Positions 22,300-34,461 of a stretch of DNA of 64,000 nucleotides are shown here, piece after piece. Under the pieces are notes generated by a model. It was not told the origin of the DNA. It searched no databases and worked only from the letters and a program-made list of their open reading frames with translations. The stretch's first letter is position 1. Each line of letters starts with the position of its first letter. The stretch covers positions 29,008,908 to 29,072,907 of the forward strand of contig OV121083.1 of assembly GCA_921293015.1 (NCBI GenBank). Direction: 5' to 3'. The stretch is from Phorcus lineatus. Taxonomy: Eukaryota; Mollusca; Gastropoda; Trochida; Trochidae. A program made the position numbers and the translations under genes.

Positions 22300-23700
22300 A
22301 CACTTCAAACAGCATTTACTCACAGGAACAAACAATGACAAGTAATCATTACATAATGACTAGATGCTGGTCCCAACTCCAAGGGATCACCTCACTTACT
22401 TCCAGCACTTGGAGCATGGTGAGAAATACATGTAACTCAAATGGTCAAAGCCTATCTACCCTTACTCAACCCTCACTACCTTGGAACTGTCTGTCCATCC
22501 TTTAACTTTTTTAAGGCATTTTAAGGCATTGGTTTTCTTGATGTTTGATAGAGTCTCATTCCATTTTAAAGTTGATAAGCTAATCATGTCATTAGTATCA
22601 GTTAGCTGCCATTACTAAGAAGGGTGGATCTTTGTGTCATCTACAATCTTGGTCTTTTAATCTACTATATCTTTTACTTACCTCTGGACAATGTTAACAC
22701 TTTATACAGGGTAAACTATAATTACAGCATATCTGTTAGACACTGTGTCTAACCGTAAACACATAGCAGGTATCTAAATGGCCCTTAGGCAACCATCCTG
22801 TCTCAGAGTAAAACGTATACACTCTCGCTACACTAATATACTAGTACCCTGGTTTATAACCCCTGATTTTATTTAGAAGGCAGACTTTGTGTGGTATTCT
22901 ATATCGTCTAAAATTGACATTCTACTCATTCAACTGAATGTTATTGTTGACCATTTCAGTAAATGCCTCTTCTTTTCAAAAATGAAAGTGCCCAAAGCAC
23001 TTTAAATGTTGAATATCTCATCATTCTCTTACCAAATTACAAATTAATATTTCTCAGATCAAAGATTAATCTAACAAACAGGCCCCTGGTAAAATATAGC
23101 ATTAAAATAACAATTTTTTTAAAAATAATTGAAATTGCATGTTATTCTCCATTAAATAACATTTCTCATGTAAACAATAGGAGCTAGGGCTTCATCAGAT
23201 GTCTGGGTCAAGTGAGGCAGTTTGGATAATCTTTCCTTTGACTTTTACATCATTTACCAACGGTTGCATCTTTTTTTAAAGATAAGTAGAATATTTGATG
23301 TTGACACTTCAGAAACAATGTATTTCTCTTATCTTAAAGTACAAATTATATTGTCAGTGGTGGTGTATGACATTTATTGGTTTACATAAAATCCAAATTT
23401 CCACCAGGTGAAATAATAAGATATGGCAGTCAAGGGTTTATATGACCCCCGAAAACAGTTTATCATCTAGTTCAATGATACCAAAGCCTTGAGAATGAAA
23501 TGTGAAACGAAAAATGACAAATCCATAGAAAAATTAAAAAGCAATCCATCAACCAGCACCCCAATGAAACCGAATAAGATAGACAGAGCCAAACCAACCA
23601 ACTTCTGCACATTTCCCGGCTGCTTCTATAAAGCCAACTAAATACAATTTTGAATGACATAGGCCAAGTGTAAGTTGCCAAACCTGAAAACTGAAGCAAA
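22300..23700. other. Intergenic DNA without recognised features
   Basis: Short AT-rich ORFs only. No TIRs, tandem repeats or domain matches seen. Confidence 0.4.
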
Positions 23701-23711
23701 CAAACTGGACC

Positions 23712-23870
23712 ATGAACAAGGGGCACACAAAGGTGGTCATGTTTGCGAAACATTGTAGCATAAAATATGTGTCTCGAGGAGGTGTGAGACTTCATTCTGC
23801 TGTTAAACATTCAATAGGTCCTGTCAAATGCCATCAGTGTGAGATGGAATTTCCTGATGACCTTACAACC
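23712..23870 (+). pseudogene. Possible C2H2 zinc-finger exon relic
   Basis: The frame includes KHCSIKYVSRGGVRLHSAVK and then HSIGPVKCHQCEMEFPDD, reminiscent of linked C2H2 fingers with CxxC and H-x4-H spacing. The first cysteine of the first finger is missing. The Ty3 element begins at 23,871. The sequence just after that element does not continue a finger, so this is a relic at best. Confidence 0.25.
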
Positions 23871-24062
23871 TGTTGTAATATAAAGTTTATCTTAATAATC
23901 CTTTTCCGCTTCATTCCCACTTCACATAATGTCCAATTCCAGAATAGTTCCACTCCTAACTTTTGTATCTACCCCACATGGCATGAAGTAAACAACAGCT
24001 TAATCACAGCTGACTTGTCTGTCTTCTTTTGACCCTTATATGATGTATCAGACATCATAACA
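23871..24062 (+). repeat. 5' LTR of the Ty3/gypsy element
   Basis: 192 bp from TGTTGTAATATAAAG to CATCATAACA. Identical to the 3' LTR. Preceded by the target duplication CAACC and followed by TGGTGGCAGCGG, the likely tRNA primer site. Confidence 0.95.
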
Positions 24063-24163
24063 TGGTGGCAGCGGTCAAAAGGTATTCATTATCATTTCTA
24101 ACCCTGAAGGACTAACTTTCTCATCATATAAATCTATTTTGGACCACTTCAATCTTGGACAAT

Positions 24164-27100
24164 ATGCCTAAAATACCAGAGATGATTTGGAGCCAGACAG
24201 ATGTAGGTGAGGCTTTCAGTCTTTTTAGACAACAAATGGAACTGTTTTGTGAAGATGAGGAGATTGAGGAAAATGAAAAGATTGCTTTAAAGGGACCATT
24301 CGAGCGGCTTTCATCCGCCATCTTGAAATGTTAGTGTTGCGAGAAATCTGCATTGCGAGAAAATGCTGTATTAAGCTAAATCATTGACAAAATTAAGAAA
24401 TAACAAATAGATTGATAGAAGAGCGGCATATTTACAAATAATTCATAATAAAATTTGTCAGTTACGACAATGTTTTGTCGTAGTAATGCATTCCACATTC
24501 GTAGCTCCGATGATTGGCTTCATTTCACGAAGTTTTTCTTTTTTGATCGATACACTTGATTCTTTGTCAAATTGTTAAATCTTGAACAACTGAAAGGTTT
24601 ACCTCGTGTACATATTTGAAATTAAGTGTGAAAAGAATCATGTAAAAATCATATATATTTGTTAACAGGAAAGTCCTCCTGAATTTCGTTTCCACAAAAA
24701 ATACCCCGCTCGAATGGTCCCTTTAAAGATCAAAAGAGGCCTTGGCAATGAGGGATTACGCAGATTAAATGCCTCAGGACTGTCAGCAGTTGACTTGAAA
24801 AAACCAAAGGCAATATGGGAGTATTTTGAAAAACAATTGAAGCTGCAAGTAAACTTTCGTGTATACCGCCTAGAGCTAATGCAATATAGACAAAAGCAAG
24901 ATGAGGGTATAGATGACTTTGTTACCAGGTGTAAAACACTGGCACTTAAGTGTGAATTTAATAATGATGAATTGCAAGAAAGAATTTTAGAACTTCTCAT
25001 CGCCAGTACACCATTTGAAGCTTTCCAGCATGATCTCCTCCGTCAACCAAAGGGTTACCAGCTGACACTAGCACTAGAAGAAGGTCGTCGCTATGAAGCA
25101 ATCAGTGCTGGTCATCGACAGGTAAAGGGTTTGAACAGTGAAATCACAGACATACACTCTGTCAAACACAATCAAAGATCATGTGGTTATTGTGGATTGC
25201 ACCATAAACCTCGATCATGCCCTGCATTCAAGGATGAATGTGACAAGTGTGGTATCAAGGGCCACTGGGCAAAAATGTGTCGGAAACATCCAACCAATAA
25301 TGGACGCAATGGGACAGAGTCAAAACAGTCAAACACCAGAGATCAGGGCCGACGTCGTTCTCAAGGTAGACGTTTTCACCTCGTTGAGATCGAGGATGAT
25401 GATGAAGAAGATGTAAAACCTAATAACGCTCAGGATTTCTTGCTTCAGTATCATGCTGTGACAGTCTCAAACCACTGCATGGACTCAATAGAAAATCAAG
25501 CTCGCAACTCAGCATACACTCTCCTAGACATCAAAGCTCCAAGAATCAAAGGAATACAAAGTCTCAAGCTAAAGATAGACACTGGTGCTTCAGGAAACAC
25601 TCTGCCGATCCGCACATTTCATCAAATGTATGGGGATACTGTGTTTTCTGACATCCTGTCTCCAGTTAACCATGTCAAGCTCACAGCATATAATGATTTG
25701 CCAATAAAGTGTGTAGGCTCACTGAAACTACAGTGCAGATTTGGTAAGACAGAATTCCAAGACACTCAGTTCTATGTTGTGGATGTTCCTGGCCCAGCAG
25801 TGGTAGGTCTGCCAACATGTGACAGCCTCAAACTCCTGACGATTCACTGTGATGAAGTTAAACCTGAAGTCTCGTACAGCTCAGTTGATGACCTTAAGAG
25901 AGATTTTCCAGATCAGTTTGACACTATTGGTGACTTCAAATGCGCAGCAAAGCTGTTGCTGAAAGACGATGCAACTCCTCATTGTGATGCCCCTCGAAAG
26001 TGTAGCATACACTTGCGCGAAAAAATCATTGACGAGCTGAATCGGATGGAAGACATTGGCGTAATCAGACGTGTGACAGAGCACACAGACTGGTGTTCTT
26101 CACTGACATACGTGACGAAGAAGAACGGTGATCTGAGGGTTTGCCTGGACCCATTTCACCTAAACAAAGCCCTTAAAAGATGTCCAACCAAGGTACCAAC
26201 TTTAGAAGAGCTAAATCCTACATTTGCAGGGGCAAAGTACTTCTCAAAGTTGGATGCGAAAGCAGGTTACTGGTCTGTTGCTCTAGACGAAAACAGTCAA
26301 AAACTGACAACTTTTCGAACTCCTTTTGGACGATATTGCTGGAAGAGACTTCCTTTTGGATTGTCTGTGAGCCAAGATATATTCCAACAACACATGTCTG
26401 AGATACTTGAAGGACTGACTGGGACTGTTGGTATCACAGACGATGTGTGTGTTTGCGGTAACACAGAAGAAGAGCATGACAGAAACCTCGCCAACCTGAT
26501 GCATCGAGCCAAGGACAGAGGTCTTGTTTTCAACTCTGAGAAATGCATTATCAAACAGTCATGCATTCCTTTCTTCGGAAACCTATACTCAGACAAGGGA
26601 ATTCTTCCAGACCCAGCCAAAATCAGAGACATCAAGATGATGCCGAAACCAGAATCCGAAGATGATCTGCAGAGGTTTCTAGGAATGATGACCTACCTCA
26701 GCCCTTACATCCCAAACTACAGTGCTGAGTCCAAGTTACTACGGGACCTTCTGAAGAAAGACTCTCTCTTTCTGTGGGAGACCAATCATCAGATTTGTTT
26801 TGAACGGCTAAAGACACTAGTAAACTCAGAGTCGTGCCTTGGCTACTATGACATGATGAAGCCAGTGACACTGGAAGTAGACGCTTCCATGAAAGGACTA
26901 GGAGCAGTGCTGATCCAGGACAAGCCTATTGCATTTGCCTCAAAAGCTCTCACCCCAACACAGTCTGCCTACTCAAACATAGAGCGTGAAGCCCTTGGAC
27001 TGGTACATGGTATTCAGCGTTTCCACACCTACCTGTATGGCCGTAAATTTACTGCCATTACTGACCACAAACCACTGGTCATGCTTCATCAAAAGCCTAT

Positions 27101-28613
27101 CAACAAGGCACCGCCTAGACTCCAACGCATGTTTCTCAAGCTGACAGACTATGACTTTGAGCTGATCTATCGACCTGGTAAGGATATGACTCTATCTGAC
27201 ACACTGTCGAGACTGCCAAATCCTCAAAACTCAGATGAAATTCCACTTGATAAGAGAGTAGATGGTGTATTTGCTGATGAAGAAGACGACATTAGCATGG
27301 ATCTTATCAACTTTGGTACCACAAAGAAAGACCAGTTGAAAGCTGAAACTTGTTATGACCCAGTACTGAACACCCTGAAAGAGGTAATTCTTGTTGGATG
27401 GCCTGAGGACATCAAATCTCTGACCACAGATGTTAGACCCTTCTGGTCATTTCGAGAAGAGCTTGCTGTTGAAGACGGAGTGATCTTTAAAGGCAAACAG
27501 GTACTGATACCTGAGAGTTTGCGTAAAGATATCCTAGCCCAACTACACACATCACATCAAGGGATCGAAAAAACTCGTAAATTACCGAGAGAGTCAGTGT
27601 TTTGGCCACGTATCAATGAGGACATAGACAAGCTTGTGAAAGGCTGTTCAACCTGCCAAGAGATAAGACCACAAAATAAACACGAACCTCTGTTACCACA
27701 TGAAACACCGACTGGTCCGTGGCAGAGGATTGGAACAGACATATTCCAAATCAAAGACAAACACTTCCTACTCGTGACTGACTATTTCTCAAAGTTTCCA
27801 TTTGTGAGGCAGCTACCAATCTCTGTCACCAGTAGAAATGTTACAATTGAAGTCAAAGCCTTATGTGCCACATTTGGGAAGCCTGAAACTATCATAAGTG
27901 ACAATGGCACCCAATATAGCGGACAGCCCTTCCAACAGTTCTGTGAAGAATGGGGTATCAAGCACGTCACCTCTTCTCCACATTATCCTAGATCAAATGG
28001 TCTCGCTGAGAGGATGGTTGGAACTGTGAAACCACTCATAAAGAAATGTCTTGAGGATAACCAGGACATTGATAAGGCACTTCTTCACCTCAGGGCAACC
28101 CCAGTATCAACAAACCTTCCATCACCAGGGGAGATGTTGCTAGGACGCCCTATCTCCACTACTCTGCCGTCAAGACATGCACCAAGCGCTGCAGCTCAGA
28201 TGCAGAGACAACACCTTCAGCGCAGTCAAGACCTGATGAAGAACCAGCATGACAAAACTGCTCTTGAGTCTGATCTCCCTACTCTATCACCAGGTCAACG
28301 TGTCAGAGTTTACAACCATGTGACCAAAACATGGACACCCGGGATGGTAGTTGAGAAAGACACAGCTACACCTCGCTCATACTTCATCCAAACAGTTGGT
28401 GGGAACACTCTCAGGCGCAACAGAAGTGACCTAAGAGAAATGGCACCCAACTTCTCAGACATGTCCACTAAGGAGAAGCCCACAGTGACGTCACCGCCAG
28501 CTTCACTAACAATCTTACAGTCTCCTACTCCGACAACCCCACCACAGCCTGCAGGGTTGAGAACATCCCGTGCAGGCCGTCCCATCAGAGTGCCGAGTCG
28601 ATACAGTGACTGA
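24164..28613 (+). CDS. Ty3/gypsy gag-pol polyprotein (interrupted in gag by a MITE)
   Basis: The original start appears to be the ATG at 24,164 (MPKIPEMIWSQTD); that frame is cut at 24,287 by the MITE and resumes at about 24,727. The 1,299-residue open part (24,714-28,613) contains, by residue: zinc knuckles about 156-190 (CGYCGLHH and CDKCGIKGHWAKMC); aspartic protease DTGASG about 289; RT with LPFGLS about 546 and an ITDD active site about 574 (the usual form is VDD); RNase H with EVDAS about 722; integrase HHCC zinc motif about 945-985; and a DDE core from TDIF about 1,008 to NGLAERM about 1,097. Gag and pol share one frame. Apart from the MITE no inactivating change is seen. Confidence 0.93.
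24291..24722. mobile_element. 432-bp MITE inside gag, TTAA target duplication
   Basis: TIRs are AGGGACCATTCGAGCGG at the left and its complement at the right. TTAA occurs at 24,287-24,290 and 24,723-24,726. The target specificity and TIR form fit a piggyBac-type non-autonomous element. Removing it would leave the gag frame uninterrupted, which shows the order of insertion. No internal ORF was found. Confidence 0.9.
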
Positions 28614-28694
28614 CATTAATATACTTCCAAAAAGTGCTTAAGCTGCATCAACATTATGAACTTTAAATCTCTATCAGTACTATGTTCTTCATCT

Positions 28695-28707
28695 AAAAGA
28701 AGAGGGA
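28695..28707 (+). promoter_or_regulatory. Polypurine tract of the Ty3/gypsy element
   Basis: AAAAGAAGAGGGA followed by T and then the TG of the 3' LTR, within one or two bases. This is the standard site for plus-strand priming in LTR elements. Confidence 0.8.
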
Positions 28708-28899
28708 TGTTGTAATATAAAGTTTATCTTAATAATCCTTTTCCGCTTCATTCCCACTTCACATAATGTCCAATTCCAGAATAGTTCCACTCCTAACTTT
28801 TGTATCTACCCCACATGGCATGAAGTAAACAACAGCTTAATCACAGCTGACTTGTCTGTCTTCTTTTGACCCTTATATGATGTATCAGACATCATAACA
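28708..28899 (+). repeat. 3' LTR of the Ty3/gypsy element
   Basis: 192 bp, identical to the 5' LTR, followed by CAACC. The 17-bp stretch CCTTACAACCCACCTAA that reforms at the empty site also occurs intact at 28,993-29,009, so the target lay in a locally repeated sequence. Confidence 0.95.
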
Positions 28900-29024
28900 C
28901 AACCCACCTAATTTTTAAAAAAAATTTCGATTAACTGATACATTTTCATTTCAGAGTCTAATTGTCATATTGTCTAATTGACTATCATAACCTTACAACC
29001 CACCTAAATGGTCATCTTAACCTC

Positions 29025-29465
29025 AAACAGCCACTCCGTGATCTTCATAACATATTATTTACCTTTGATACGAACGTAACTTTTCATGTCCATAAGACAT
29101 ATATATGACAAATAGGCCTACTGGTTTTCCATGAAACTCTAAAAACAGCCTTATAAATGCACAGATGTGTAGATATCACGTCCAATATACATGGATACTA
29201 GTTATATAACCTAACAAACGCTCCTAACTGCCCTCCTGGCTGTTATAGATAATTAAGTCTCAAAAATTACGTTTGACTATTTGACGCGCGCCACTGTCCG
29301 GTTTTCGATCATAATTGCGACGTTCTACCTTCATATTGTAACTGTAAAAAAAACCCACTTTAAAATGTGTCCATTTAGTAACAGCCGATACTTCGCGATC
29401 AAATGACACCATTGATTAAGTTTGGCATAAATGACTCCAACAACTCACGGATTGGCTCTTTAAAG
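29025..29465. mobile_element. Non-autonomous element with AGCCACTCCGTGA ends
   Basis: AGCCACTCCGTGATCTTCAT at the left and ACTCACGGATTGGCTCTTTA at the right are imperfect inverted repeats. The interior (AAGACATATATATGACAAAT, GGTTTTCCATGAAA, CAGCCTTATAAATGCACAGA, GTCCGGTTTTCGATCATAAT) is shared with 40,905-41,640. No ORF. Confidence 0.65.
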
Positions 29466-29479
29466 GCACGAACGCATGG

Positions 29480-30350
29480 TTATTCGGTTTAATTTGGCTA
29501 TATAAAGGTAATTTAAGGTATAGGCACTCACTTTAGCTTTCTTCTGATGCAATATAATGCAAATTATCCTTTACAATTGACCTGTAATCAATAATGGGGC
29601 ACCGAGTACAATGTATGTTGTTTTGGTCAAATATGTCATACTTCATAAGTGGTGTTATTTCATCGACAAGAAGTGGTAGTTTCTGAAAATAAAAATCGCA
29701 ATGCTTATCAGTTACGATAGTGACAATAAACAGGAAAAAAAAGTCGAAATTAATGATAAAAACCGGACAGTGACTCAAGCGAAATTCAGGAAATATAGGT
29801 TTATATTGATCAGAAGATCATTTAATTAATATAGATATACATCGGACGCAGAATTCCGACTTCTTAACATTCATATGGCCGTTTATAATTTACAGTCGGA
29901 AACAAGAAAATGTCATAATGTTGGCACTTAAGAGATAATATGCAACTTAAAGGGCACAGAGTATGTTGTTAAAGTCAAACATGTCAAACTCTATAAATGG
30001 TGTTATTTTATCCAGAAAAAAGTGTCTGTTTCAGAAAATCAGCATCCTTCATTTAATATTTTAGAGTAATAAAAATTGTGATTTTTGATCGAAAACAGTG
30101 GCGCGCACCAATGTCTCAAACGTAATTTTGAAAACAGACACAAAGGAAGAGATGGGTTGGAAGTGTTCATTAGATCATTTAACTAATTTTTATGTAAGGG
30201 GCGCAGATATTCGACTTATTAACAATGATATGGCTGTTTTCCGACTATCTTTGAAAACAAGTAATTGTCATGATTTCGGTATTAAAGAGATAAAGATTCA
30301 AGTTTAGAAGTTATCTAAGGCCATCTTTGGTATTTTGTATTTTTTCGTAC
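29480..30350. repeat. Two diverged copies of a ~400-bp interspersed repeat
   Basis: About 29,590-29,935 and about 29,950-30,300 share GAGTA-AATGTATGTTGTT, TAAGTGGTGTTATTT, TTTCTGAAAAT, GGACAGTGRC, a TTAGATCATTTAA stretch, CATATGGCCGTTT and TAATTGTCATGATTT, in the same order. A third piece lies at about 37,550-37,780. It is related to the TGTCCGGTTTT family at 29.3 and 41.45 kb. No coding potential. Confidence 0.55.
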
Positions 30351-30889
30351 CTCATAAATAATTATAAAAAATACCCTGTGTCACTTTAAGATAGGCGATT
30401 TGATCTTACCTCAGTTTAATGATATTTTGGCTCTAAACCACTTCCAAATTAATGAAACATACTCTGTGTCAATTAAAGATCTATAGTCAACGGTGTAAAT
30501 ATGGAAAAAATATGGACAATCTAAAACGGCGAAGGAAGTTATGTGTGCAGCTTTTGAATATGAACTGATAATAAAGGATGAAATATTGTTTATAAATCTT
30601 GTAATTTTGACAATTTCGAAAAAGCTATATAAGCATTGTTACTGGATTAAGATAGCGTCAGCTGTTTTCGCTCTTCTGGCTGTAAGCAAAATTTGAATGT
30701 TTCCGATATCGTAGTTCATGCGGCTTTAATGCAACAATTCAATGAATACTTCCGGTCATCCGAAATCAACTTCATAACCTGAGTACGTACATATTGTTTA
30801 AATAACTTACGAGGTAGATTACATGAGTGACGATCGTAAGTCATATCGAGTTATATGTATGATCTTTGCACTCGTTGTATAGAGGAAAT

Positions 30890-31156
30890 ATGGCGTACAA
30901 TAACGCTTTAAAACCCTACCTTTGCTCAATATGCAAACAACATTACCAGGGAGTCACGACTCGACGCGCACACGAAAAGGTTTGCAATGGCGACAGATTG
31001 GTGTGTGAACGTTTTTGGTGTTGCTTTAGTTATGCGAGTTCATTGCAAGACCATATTGCCGCCAAACACACATCGGCCTTCCACGCTATCACCTGTGGGG
31101 GGAAAAGATGCACAGCTGATTTATCAAGGATACATCATATTCTAATAACCTCTTAA
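30890..31156 (+). CDS. Small putative zinc-finger protein
   Basis: An 88-residue single-exon ORF from ATG at 30,890 (MAYNNALKPYLCSICKQHYQ). It has CSIC followed by HEKVC, and then C-x-C-rich YASSLQDHIAAKH, so two degenerate C2H2/C2HC-like fingers are suggested. AATAAA occurs at about 31,210, some 55 bp after the stop. No family recognised and no intron evidence. It might be an exon of a larger gene, or a relic like the sequence at 23.7 kb. 31,160-31,720 beyond it is AT-rich with nothing recognised. Confidence 0.35.
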   Translation: MAYNNALKPYLCSICKQHYQGVTTRRAHEKVCNGDRLVCERFWCCFSYASSLQDHIAAKHTSAFHAITCGGKRCTADLSRIHHILITS

Positions 31157-31730
31157 AGTAGTTCTGCTTTACTTGAACTTTACATAATTGTGTATGTTGT
31201 TACGTTGGCTAAATAAAATCAAAGCAACATTGTAGAGAACATTTGCAATTATTTTCAATTTTGTTTAAATTAACAGTTATTACCGTGATGAAATGTTCAT
31301 TTCATTCTCTTGGAGTATTTTCTCGATTTTCCTTTCCATGAAGCCTAACATGTTCATTTGTATTTTGAGTTTATATCTAATATGTCACAATAAATAGTTT
31401 CTTGAAGCCTTTTTTTTACAGAAAACATATAATTATCCGTCTCATGATTAATTTCATTTCCTAATTATCTTGTAAAATAATGTACCTATAATAAATACGA
31501 GTACGCCTATCATATCATGTATGTGACCAAAGAACTTTCACCAATCAATGTTACAAGAATGTCAGGAATTAAGTTGATTCAAATCCAAAATCTTTGCAAA
31601 AATCGTGTTAATCTTTACAAATAAAGACGAATAATTTTATATGTCTTAATAATTCACCCGTTTATTAGGTGTGTACATTTTCAACCTAAAACAGTTATCA
31701 TTTTTATCTTAATTCAAATTTAATTTTATG

Positions 31731-33036
31731 TACGAGGGGATATCAAAAAGTTTCAATTATCTCAAAGAATGTACTGGTGAATACGGACCACATGGTCACT
31801 GTAGCATAAGTGATCCTTGTCTAGTTCCTGGGTCAACAATTGTCTTTTTCGCGACAGCCAGTTTTACGTCTGTTGACCAAATAGCACATTACCCCCTATT
31901 ATGGAGAAAATTGAGACGCGCAGTGTAATTAAGTTTTTACATATGAAGGGCTATACTGCACGTCAAATTTATGATGAGATTTTTTTTATGACAATGATAG
32001 CCCATCTTATGACACTGTTGTGAGATGGAAAAGAAATTTCCAAACAGGCCACACATCACTCGCAGATGAGCCAAGAAGTTGACGCCCCTCACTTACTGAT
32101 GATGTGGATGTCATCAAGAAGGTTGAGACGCTGGTTCAAGAAGATCGCCACGTAACTCTACAAATGATAATGCATGAAACAGGTCTTAGTTATGGCAATG
32201 CATGGAACATACTCCATAACGCTGGGTTCCTCGCTTACTGACTCCATTGCAAAAACAGAATCGAAGGGACAAATCACGGCAAGCATTAGAGCTTCTGGAA
32301 CAAGACGAAAAGGATTTCTTCAAACGTCTTGTTACCATGGATGAATGCTGGGTCTATCAATATGATCCTGAGACAAAAGAGATGAGCAAACAGTGGAAGC
32401 ATGCTACATCACCATCTCCCCAAAAGGCCAAGGTGCAAAAGTCTGCAGGAAAGGTCATGGTGTTTGTTTTTTGGGATTGTCGTGGAGTCATCTTGACGGA
32501 TTATCTAGCTCATGGTCAGACTATTACTGGGGGTTATTACTGCAACCTGCTGAGCAAGTTACGAGATGCCATTAAACAGAAGCGCCGCGGAATGATCACC
32601 AAAGGTGTACGCCTGTTAGCTCACAATGCCCCAGCTCACACTTGTCAAGCAACTGCGGTTGGGGCACGGCGATGTGGCTTTGAAATCTTACCGCATCCCC
32701 CCTGTTCACCCGATCTTGCACCAAGTGACTTCTTCTTGTTCCCCGAGATGAAAATCCACTTCTTGAACGTCGTTTTGAGGACACCAATGACATCATTCGA
32801 GAGATTCGAGAGGCCTGGTTATCCATGGAATCAGGGGTCTTCTATCCAGACGGTCTGCGCAAGGTCAAGAAGAAATGGGGAAAATGTGTATCTCTGGATG
32901 GTGACTATGTAGAGAAGTCTTAAAAACATGCGTCACTTTATGTCTTAAATATAAGGTTAATCCTTATTCTTTGGAATAAAGGAGAATCATAATTTGATAC
33001 TTTTGGAATTGTTAACTAAAACTTCCCGACTGTTTA
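31731..33036 (+). mobile_element. Mariner-like element 2, decayed
   Basis: It starts TACGAGGGGATATCAAAAAG and holds a recognisable transposase spread over several frames: an N-terminal HTH region (MKGYTARQIYDEIFF, about 31,943), then TLQMIMHETGLSYGNAWNIL (about 32,157), then the catalytic ORF at 32,247-32,912. The right end near AACTTCCCGACTGTTTA is approximate, because it does not clearly mirror the left end. Confidence 0.8.
32247..32912 (+). pseudogene. Mariner transposase catalytic region, defective
   Basis: Contains TMDECWVYQYDPETK (first Asp), FWDCRGVILTDYL, LLAHNAPAHT, and PCSPDLAPSDFFLFPEMK (third Asp). Where mariners normally carry HDNAPAHT, this copy has AHNAPAHT, so the second catalytic Asp is replaced by His. 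A frameshift after FFLFPEMKIHFL alters the C-terminus, and stops separate it from the N-terminal part. Inactive. Confidence 0.85.
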
Positions 33037-34461
33037 GTCCTAGCATAACCTCTAGTGCAGTTTGTACTAGAAAGTGATGATACTAATACAGAACAGTTTT
33101 ATCAGTTTTGTTGCGACCACGACGTTGAGAAAGTTTTTGCCAGCTTCAAAGATAACAACTATTTTACATGCATATGCAATACATACGACACCTAAAACCA
33201 TTACGTGGCTGTGAAATAATTATCAACATTTTACAACGCTATTTCGAAGAAATTTTGAATTCAAATAATCTAATAATGTAATTTCTTTAATGGACATGGT
33301 TTGTTTTTGACAATTTCAACAAAACCACGGGTAAGAGAAATTGTATTTCCTTTAAAGCAGGAAAGTCTGTTTTACTTCAATCATCCGTGTCCTCTTCGCA
33401 GATATCACTTTCATGTGCAGATGCTGGTTCATTGTTGTCGTGTAATGGTCTTTCTTCTGTGTATACTTATCAACAAGATAGCATAGTTAACTGTTCTCAA
33501 GATTAACCGTTATTTCATCAAACTAACAGGGACATTTTTATCCATATACTGAATGGTTTATATGAGGAAGTTTCACCCTTAAGATAACATACTTCCTGCT
33601 CACTATGCTAAGCAACACAGTGATTTTTTGGTTGTGTTTGATTGAAATGATGTTTTCCAAAATAATAACATTTACAGATGCTCTGTAATGCAATAAGTGA
33701 TCTTTAAAGTTCGTAACATTCGAATATTCTTTGAAATAACTTTGTCTTGTAAAACAAGTGTTCCGACTCTATTTTTACTACTGAATCATAAGATAACGTG
33801 AATGTCCGTCACTACTGAGAACGAAAACAATATTTAGATTTTAAAGAATTGACTTATTTCCACCACATCTACACATAACCATTTAATTTTAGAGAAAACC
33901 TAAGGTATTTTATTCACAATACAAATCAATATATTCTTTACACCATATGAAATGATTCAACTTGTTTACAAGATCAGATTCTAATCACATTCATGATTAT
34001 TCCGCCGATAACCTACATCTGTCGGCTTCCTAGCTCCGGCAGTGATGCAACAACTACTAAAAATAGTATCACGGCTCCGTTTAATCTCATGGGCACAAAG
34101 CCAGATCAAAGAATTATCTATTATTATCTGCTTAACTCTTAATGTTCTACTCCTCTACATAAAAACAATCCTCTTCAAAGGGAGTTTTTGTCAAATTGCA
34201 AGCTAAACAATCCTGACATTTACAAATAAGGCCAATCAAATTGCCCCGTTGACGTCATATTAAATACTCAATAGGGTACAACCTGCGTTGTGTTTAATGC
34301 AAAACAGGAAATATAGTATTGGGCAGTATCTGTCTGCATGTACGGACGGAATGGAAAAACTTTAAAACTTTTGACTGGATTTAAAAAAATATTTTGCATG
34401 TTGCTTCATGAAAGAAAGGTGCCTACAGATGTTTGTGAATTTGACCTTCATTTCAAGTTCA
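33037..34461. other. Intergenic DNA without recognised features
   Basis: No convincing ORF, tandem array or TIR pair seen. Confidence 0.4.

Larger units (their letters stand above)
23871..28899 (+). mobile_element. Complete Ty3/gypsy LTR retrotransposon
   Basis: The two 192-bp LTRs (23,871-24,062 and 28,708-28,899) are identical over the bases I compared. They begin TG, end CA, and are flanked by the 5-bp duplication CAACC (23,866-23,870 and 28,900-28,904). A candidate primer-binding site, TGGTGGCAGCGG, directly follows the 5' LTR. A polypurine tract (AAAAGAAGAGGGA) directly precedes the 3' LTR. One gag-pol frame fills the interior, interrupted only by a MITE at 24,291-24,722. The identical LTRs imply recent insertion. 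Confidence 0.95.

Noticed and set aside
24662..25000. Minus-strand ORF opposite Ty3 gag (and other minus-strand ORFs within 25.9-28.6 kb)
   Set aside because: Antisense shadows of an unambiguous gag-pol frame.
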